From contig MIQB01000017.1 in assembly GCA_002890585.1 (NCBI GenBank), positions 1 through 35,175 of the forward strand: 35,175 bases of DNA, read 5' to 3'. This DNA comes from Tannerella sp. oral taxon 808. Its GTDB lineage: Bacteria; Bacteroidota; Bacteroidia; Bacteroidales; Tannerellaceae. The notes under the pieces were generated by a model. That model was not told where the DNA came from. It worked only from the letters and a program-made list of their open reading frames with translations, and searched no databases. How positions within the stretch are numbered: position 1 is the first letter of the stretch; every line of letters begins with the position of its first letter. The position numbers and the translations under genes were made by a program. Shown one piece after another: positions 30,655 to 35,175 of the stretch.

Positions 30655-32592
30655 ATGGGAAAGAAAGAAGTCCAGACTGATTTTTGGGTAAAATCCATGC
30701 TCGACGAGGCCGAGATTCGGCTGTCAGCACAGGGGAGCGACATCCGGGAGATCGACGAGGCACTCAAAACAGCCTCGAAGGCGGGGACAGGCAATGTGGG
30801 GCGCCCGGAGTTTTGTGGCGTGGTGAATGGGGAGTTCCTGATCGTGATTGAGGACAAGGCTGACGCGGACAGGCATGCGACCTTTGACGACGCGGGGCGC
30901 ATCGACCGGTCTACGCGCGCGGTGATGGAGTATGCCGTCAATGGGGCACTGTTTTATGGCATACACTTGGCTCGGCATACACATTATAAAAAGGTCTTTG
31001 CCTTGGGCATTTCGGGCGACGAGCGTCGGCATCGCATCACACCACTTTTTGTGGACGGCAACGGGACGTGCACGGTACTTCCGGATTTGAATACGTTGAT
31101 CTCGTTTGCCCCTTCAAACATAGAGGAGTATTACCGACGCGAGGTACTCGGGGAGTCGACGGAGCGGGAGAAGGAGACGGCCGAGATATTGCGTGAGGCG
31201 CAGGCGTTGCACGAGGATTTGCGCAACTACGGAAGCATCCAGGATAAGGACAAACCGCTCATCGTGGCCGGCATCCTGCTGGCATTGCAAGAGATCGAGC
31301 ACCGGACGTTCGCTGTCGATATGCTTATCGGCGATCGGGAGGGGAAAACGGACGGACAGAAGCTCTACGATGCGATAGAGACCAGCCTCAAGCGGGCTCG
31401 GGTGTCGCCGCAAACGAAGATGGATCTTGTGCTGAACCAATTCGCCGTCATCCGCGACACGAAGGTGATCAACGAGATCCATCCGGCACTGGGCAAAACG
31501 CCGCTCAGATATTACACGGAGTTCCTTTACGACAAACTTTATCGGGGCATCAAATACGTTCGATCGGCGGAGGATTATTTGGGACGTTTCTATGGCGAGT
31601 TCATGTCGTATTCAGGTGGTGATGGGCAGTCATTGGGTATCGTGCTCACGCCACGACACATCACTGAATTGTTCTGCCTACTGGCTGACGTAAAGCCGAC
31701 GGACAGTGTGCTGGATCCTTGCTGCGGCACGGCGGGCTTCCTCATCGCAGCCATGCACCACATGCTCTCGCAGGCGCAAACGGAGCGTGAGAAGATGGAC
31801 ATCCGGCAGAGCCGCCTGCACGGCATCGAGTCACAGAGCTACATGTTCACCATCGCCGCAGCAAACATGATCCTCCGAGGCGATGGCAAGAGTAATCTCA
31901 GCAACGAGGACTTCCTGAAGCTCGATCCGCACCAATTGCAGCTCAAGGGCTGCAACGTGGGGATGATGAATCCGCCGTATTCGCAGGGCTCGAAACTGAC
32001 GCCGGGACTGTATGAGATTAACTTCACGGAGCATCTCTTGGACTCCGTCACACGGGGCGGACGTGTATTAGTCATCATCCCGCAGTCGGCTCTGACAGGC
32101 AAGACGCGAGAGGAGCAAGCGAGCAAGGAGAGCATCCTCCGGCACCACACGCTGGAAGGAGTGATCACACTGAACAAGGATACGTTCTACCGCGTGGGTA
32201 CTAACCCCTGCATCGCCATCTTCACGGCCGGAATACCGCATGACTTTGCGCACCAGCAGTGTAAGTTCATCAACTTTGAGGATGACGGCTTCAAGGTTTC
32301 CAAGCACGTGGGATTAGTAGAGACGAGTTCGGCGAAAGACCGCCGGCAGTATCTGCTCGACGTATGGAACGGACGCATCACGGAATACGAGAGCCGCTTC
32401 TGCGTGACAACGACCATCGAAGCGAAAGACGAGTGGCTGCATTCCTTCTATTACTTCAACGATGAGATCCCGAGCGAGGAGGATTTCCGCCGCACGATGG
32501 CAGATTACTTGACCTTTCAATTCAACATGATCACCCACGGGCGGGGCTACCTCTTCGACGATGACCGGCAGGGAGGCGGAGGCGATGAGTGA
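30655..32592 (+). CDS. BcgI-like restriction-modification subunit: nuclease-like domain fused to N6-adenine methyltransferase
   Basis: A 645-residue fusion. Residues 45-105 carry a PD-(D/E)xK-like motif: PEF (Glu52), then VNGEFLIVIEDK (Glu66, Lys68), resembling the HsdR N-terminal domain. After a helical linker (150-320) come the methyltransferase motifs: TPRHI (332-336), motif I LDPCCGTAGF (353-362) and motif IV NPPY (439-442) for adenine-N6 methylation. The size and order match the A subunit of BcgI (637 residues), a Type IIB enzyme that cuts on both sides of its site. A strong Shine-Dalgarno (AAGGAG, 9 nt before the ATG) is unusual for Bacteroidetes and suggests acquisition. It overlaps the specificity gene by 8 nt. 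A plain HsdM cannot be fully excluded. Confidence 0.88.
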   Translation: MGKKEVQTDFWVKSMLDEAEIRLSAQGSDIREIDEALKTASKAGTGNVGRPEFCGVVNGEFLIVIEDKADADRHATFDDAGRIDRSTRAVMEYAVNGALFYGIHLARHTHYKKVFALGISGDERRHRITPLFVDGNGTCTVLPDLNTLISFAPSNIEEYYRREVLGESTEREKETAEILREAQALHEDLRNYGSIQDKDKPLIVAGILLALQEIEHRTFAVDMLIGDREGKTDGQKLYDAIETSLKRARVSPQTKMDLVLNQFAVIRDTKVINEIHPALGKTPLRYYTEFLYDKLYRGIKYVRSAEDYLGRFYGEFMSYSGGDGQSLGIVLTPRHITELFCLLADVKPTDSVLDPCCGTAGFLIAAMHHMLSQAQTEREKMDIRQSRLHGIESQSYMFTIAAANMILRGDGKSNLSNEDFLKLDPHQLQLKGCNVGMMNPPYSQGSKLTPGLYEINFTEHLLDSVTRGGRVLVIIPQSALTGKTREEQASKESILRHHTLEGVITLNKDTFYRVGTNPCIAIFTAGIPHDFAHQQCKFINFEDDGFKVSKHVGLVETSSAKDRRQYLLDVWNGRITEYESRFCVTTTIEAKDEWLHSFYYFNDEIPSEEDFRRTMADYLTFQFNMITHGRGYLFDDDRQGGGGDE

Positions 32593-33646
32593 ACGGCTGA
32601 AACTGACGGATAGGGAGTGGCGGGCGTTTTTCATCAAGGATTTGTTCACTATCTCCACCGGGTCGATTGTGCCTCGGGAGCAACTTGCGCCGGGGCGCAT
32701 GCCGCGGATCACGGCTACGGAGCAAAACAATGGGGTGGATAGCTTCACGGCTCCTTTGGAAGAAAAATCCTTCCGGACGAACGCAGATTGCCTCTCCATC
32801 TCTTTCCTTGGTGCGGTGTTTTATCAGTCGAACGCGTCGAGTTTCGACATGAAGATCCACAGCCTGAACCTTAAAAACAAAACATTGGGGAAGCGCGTAG
32901 GGCTGTTTGTGGCTACGGAACTCCGGAAGCAATTCGCAAAGTTCTCTTATGGCAACCAACTCTCTTCGTCCACACTTCTGCGTCAGAAGTTTCAACTTCC
33001 CTCCATCGATGGTTCCCCCGACTGGAATTTTATGTCGGCTTACATGCGGCAAGAGGAGAAGGTGCTTATGAAGGAAGCCATAAGCAGACTGGAGCGGCAG
33101 CTTGCCGAGAAACACGCTGAGCCTGTCGCATTCAAAGGCAGGGAGTGGAGGGCGTTTGTATTTGGGAAAGAGTTTTCGATTTCTTCCACAAGCAGTAGCA
33201 TCGATAGAAAGAAGCTCTCCGAGGGCGATAGTATTTACCCCTATATCACCCGAAGTGACAACCAGAATGGCGTCGATTCTTTCGTTTGTTCACAAGAGGG
33301 TTATAAGATGGATGAAGGAAACGTGATCACCATCGGGCTTGACACGCAAACCGTCTTTTATCAACCGAGTGCTTTTTATACGGGGCAAAACATACAAGTT
33401 GTTCGACATCCGAAACTCAATCGACACAATGCCCTTTTCGTTATTCGAGCAATTAAGATACTCGTCCAAAAGTTCAGCTGGGGAAGCTATGGAGCGACCT
33501 TGACAAGATTGAAGCGGGGTAGACTTTATCTCCCCATCACTCCCGACGGCACCCCGGACTGGGCATTCATGTCGGCTTACATGCAAAACATCGAGCGGGA
33601 AATGCTGCGTGAGGCTTTGGCTTATTTCAAAGGGAAAATTAGATGA
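32585..33646 (+). CDS. Specificity subunit with two target-recognition domains
   Basis: A 353-residue DNA-recognition subunit. It is an internal duplication: each half starts with REWRAF, has an NGVDSF segment and an F-x-YG/SYG turn, and ends with PDWxFMSAYM followed by a helix (about 155-185 and 320-353). The two variable TRDs would read the two halves of a split recognition site. The size fits BcgI B (341 residues). The ATG at 32585, with GGAGG upstream, is chosen over an earlier ATG at 32561 deep inside the methyltransferase gene. The second TRD is visibly more A+T-rich than the surroundings. The stop overlaps the next start (ATGATG). Confidence 0.88.
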   Translation: MSERLKLTDREWRAFFIKDLFTISTGSIVPREQLAPGRMPRITATEQNNGVDSFTAPLEEKSFRTNADCLSISFLGAVFYQSNASSFDMKIHSLNLKNKTLGKRVGLFVATELRKQFAKFSYGNQLSSSTLLRQKFQLPSIDGSPDWNFMSAYMRQEEKVLMKEAISRLERQLAEKHAEPVAFKGREWRAFVFGKEFSISSTSSSIDRKKLSEGDSIYPYITRSDNQNGVDSFVCSQEGYKMDEGNVITIGLDTQTVFYQPSAFYTGQNIQVVRHPKLNRHNALFVIRAIKILVQKFSWGSYGATLTRLKRGRLYLPITPDGTPDWAFMSAYMQNIEREMLREALAYFKGKIR

Positions 33647-35085
33647 TGTATTACGAAGAAGATATTGCCGAGGCGTTGGCGGCGCAGCCCTTCCCGATGA
33701 TCGGGGAGGTAGCCGATGAGTTGGGATTAGAGACGTATGTGATCGGCGGGTTTGTGCGCGACCTGATCCTCAGGCGGCCGTCGAAGGACATCGACGTGGT
33801 GACCGTCGGCAGTGGCATCGAGCTGGCGCAAGCCGTAGCGCAGAAGCTGGGACGACGAGCTCACCTCTCCGTGTTCAAGAACTTCGGCACGGCGCAGGTG
33901 AAGGTGGGCGATCTCGAGATTGAGTTCGTCGGGGCGCGGCGCGAGTCATACCGGCGCGACTCGCGCAAACCGATCGTGGAGGACGGCACATTAGAGGACG
34001 ATCAGAACCGACGAGACTTCACAATCAATGCCCTCGCACTCTGCCTAAACCGGGAGCGATATGGCGAGTTGGTCGACCCGTTCGGCGGGTTAGGCGATTT
34101 GGAGGCGCTGCGCATCGTCACGCCGTGTGACCCGGACGTGACCTTCAGCGACGACCCACTGCGCATGATGCGCGCCGTGCGCTTCGCCTCGCAACTCGGC
34201 TTCTTCCTCGACCCGGACACGTTCGACGCCATCGCCCGCAACCGCGAACGCATCGCCATCATATCGAAGGAGCGCATCGCCGATGAGCTAAACAAAATCA
34301 TCCTCTCGCCACGCCCCTCCATCGGCTTTGAGCTGTTAGATAAATGCGGACTCTTAGCGCTGATCTTCCCCGAACTGTGTGCGCTGAAGGGCGCGGAGAC
34401 GCGCGAAGGGATCGGCCACAAGGACAACTTCGCGCATACGCTGATCGTGCTTGATCAACTCAGTCGCACCTCGGACGATCTGTGGCTGCGTTGGGCTGCG
34501 CTGCTGCACGACATCGGTAAGCCGACGACGAAGCGGTTCGATTACAAGCTCGGGTGGACCTTCCACAACCACGACTTCATCGGCGAACGCATGGTGCCGC
34601 GCATCTTTCGGCGGATGAAGTTGCCGATGAACGAGAAGATGAAGTTTGTGCAGAAGATGGTGCGGCTCCATATGCGGCCGATCAGCCTGGCGGACGACGA
34701 GGTGACGGATTCGGCCGTGCGGCGTCTGCTGTTTGAGGCAGGTGACGATGTGGACGACTTGATGAAGCTCTGCGAGGCGGACATCACGAGCAAGAACCCG
34801 GAGAAGGTGCGCCGCTTCCTGAATAACTTCCGCTTGGTGCGCGAGAAGATGGTCGTGATCGAGGAGAAGGATCGCGTGCGCAACTTCCAGCCGCCCGTGA
34901 CGGGTGAGGAGATCATGGCGACGTTCGGCCTGCCGCCGTCGCGTCCGGTGGGGGTGCTCAAGGAGGCGATCAAGGATGCCATCCTTGACGGCGTGATCCC
35001 GAACGAACGCGATGCTGCCCTTCAGTTCATGTACGACCGCGCCGCGGAGATGGGGCTCAAGCGGGTTGAGGTGTTGAATTGTTGA
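33643..35085 (+). CDS. CCA tRNA nucleotidyltransferase / poly(A) polymerase family, HD domain
   Basis: A 480-residue class II nucleotidyltransferase that adds or repairs the 3' CCA of tRNAs, with a C-terminal HD phosphohydrolase domain. Motifs are YVIGGFVRDLIL (binding loop), DIDVVT (catalytic Asp pair), RRDFTINALAL and RMMRAVRFASQLGF, then the HD domain with GHKDNFAHTL and WAALLHDIGKP. Two overlapping ATGs (33643 and 33646) are possible starts. It overlaps the specificity gene, so part of its translation may depend on the restriction operon; no separate promoter was found in the coding sequence upstream. Confidence 0.93.
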   Translation: MMYYEEDIAEALAAQPFPMIGEVADELGLETYVIGGFVRDLILRRPSKDIDVVTVGSGIELAQAVAQKLGRRAHLSVFKNFGTAQVKVGDLEIEFVGARRESYRRDSRKPIVEDGTLEDDQNRRDFTINALALCLNRERYGELVDPFGGLGDLEALRIVTPCDPDVTFSDDPLRMMRAVRFASQLGFFLDPDTFDAIARNRERIAIISKERIADELNKIILSPRPSIGFELLDKCGLLALIFPELCALKGAETREGIGHKDNFAHTLIVLDQLSRTSDDLWLRWAALLHDIGKPTTKRFDYKLGWTFHNHDFIGERMVPRIFRRMKLPMNEKMKFVQKMVRLHMRPISLADDEVTDSAVRRLLFEAGDDVDDLMKLCEADITSKNPEKVRRFLNNFRLVREKMVVIEEKDRVRNFQPPVTGEEIMATFGLPPSRPVGVLKEAIKDAILDGVIPNERDAALQFMYDRAAEMGLKRVEVLNC

Positions 35086-35100
35086 TTTGTTTAGCTGTTG

Positions 35101-35123
35101 AGGCTCGCTGCGCGAGCTTGTTT
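35101..35123 (+). terminator. Short hairpin after the CCA-adding enzyme gene
   Basis: GCTCG (35103-35107) and CGAGC (35113-35117) pair around CTGCG, followed by TTGTTT. A short but plausible intrinsic terminator 17 nt after the stop codon. Confidence 0.5.
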
Positions 35124-35157
35124 AACGTGAGTTCGATGTAAGAATAAAGTCAGCGGT

Positions 35158-35175
35158 ATGTCTACGAAAGTCCGC
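35158..35175 (+). CDS. Possible start of the next gene (truncated)
   Basis: ATG at 35158 opens a frame reading MSTKVR to the edge of the window. Too short to identify; it is listed only because it lies at a plausible distance from the preceding hairpin. Confidence 0.2.

Noticed and set aside
30655..33646. Classical Type I restriction system with a missing hsdR
   Set aside because: The nuclease-like motif in the N-terminus of the methyltransferase and the subunit sizes fit a BcgI-like system better, so no lost hsdR needs to be assumed; it remains the alternative.

Overview
The window looks like a chromosomal segment of a G+C-rich member of the Bacteroidales. A Tannerella-like oral bacterium is my best guess, by inference from the gene set: type III SerA next to serC and a DUF1015 gene, a secreted S46 dipeptidyl-peptidase, a tricorn-like S41 protease, a succinate/acetate CoA-transferase, a DAHP synthase-chorismate mutase fusion, and promoters of the TTG/TAnnTTTG type. 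No rRNA, tRNA, insertion sequence, prophage or CRISPR array was recognised.

Layout. 35-4553 (minus): HAD phosphatase, DUF1015 protein, serA, a four-helix-bundle (IVS-type) protein and serC. 4554-5351: divergent intergenic region filled by a 42-bp tandem array. 5352-9077 (plus): saccharopine-dehydrogenase-like enzyme, bcp, recA and a FemAB-like acyltransferase. 9155-9699: a small toxin-antitoxin pair lying between the acyltransferase gene and a polysaccharide deacetylase gene (9749-11041). 11042-12052: a 42-bp array closed by a perfect 32-bp inverted repeat, then the promoter and leader of the phenylalanine/tyrosine operon. 12053-16090 (plus): pheA, aminotransferase, DAHP synthase-chorismate mutase, tyrA. 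16363-29536 (minus): tricorn-like protease, glycosyltransferase, DPP7, DUF389 membrane protein, polysaccharide flippase, ruvB and CoA-transferase. 29910-35085 (plus): DUF421 protein, a two-gene BcgI-like restriction-modification system and a tRNA nucleotidyltransferase.

The strongest new signal is the ~200-nt leader of the aromatic operon. It holds a 24-codon ORF in which eight of ten consecutive residues (4-13) are Phe or Tyr. The ORF is followed by mutually exclusive hairpins and a strong intrinsic terminator. This is the architecture of ribosome-mediated transcription attenuation, placed in front of genes that make exactly those two amino acids. PheA in the same operon lacks the usual phenylalanine-binding ESRP motif, so control may have moved partly from enzyme feedback to transcription.

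The second theme is intergenic. At least six tandem arrays with unrelated sequences share a unit length of 40-42 bp, close to four DNA helical turns, and each unit carries an internal inverted repeat. One array keeps an exact 42-bp register through three unrelated unit types. Three copies of a ~30-bp palindrome and two copies of a two-hairpin element with compensatory base changes also lie between genes. The third point is the restriction system: the methyltransferase carries an N-terminal nuclease-like motif, a separate two-TRD specificity gene follows, there is no separate hsdR, and the system is translationally coupled to a tRNA-processing gene.
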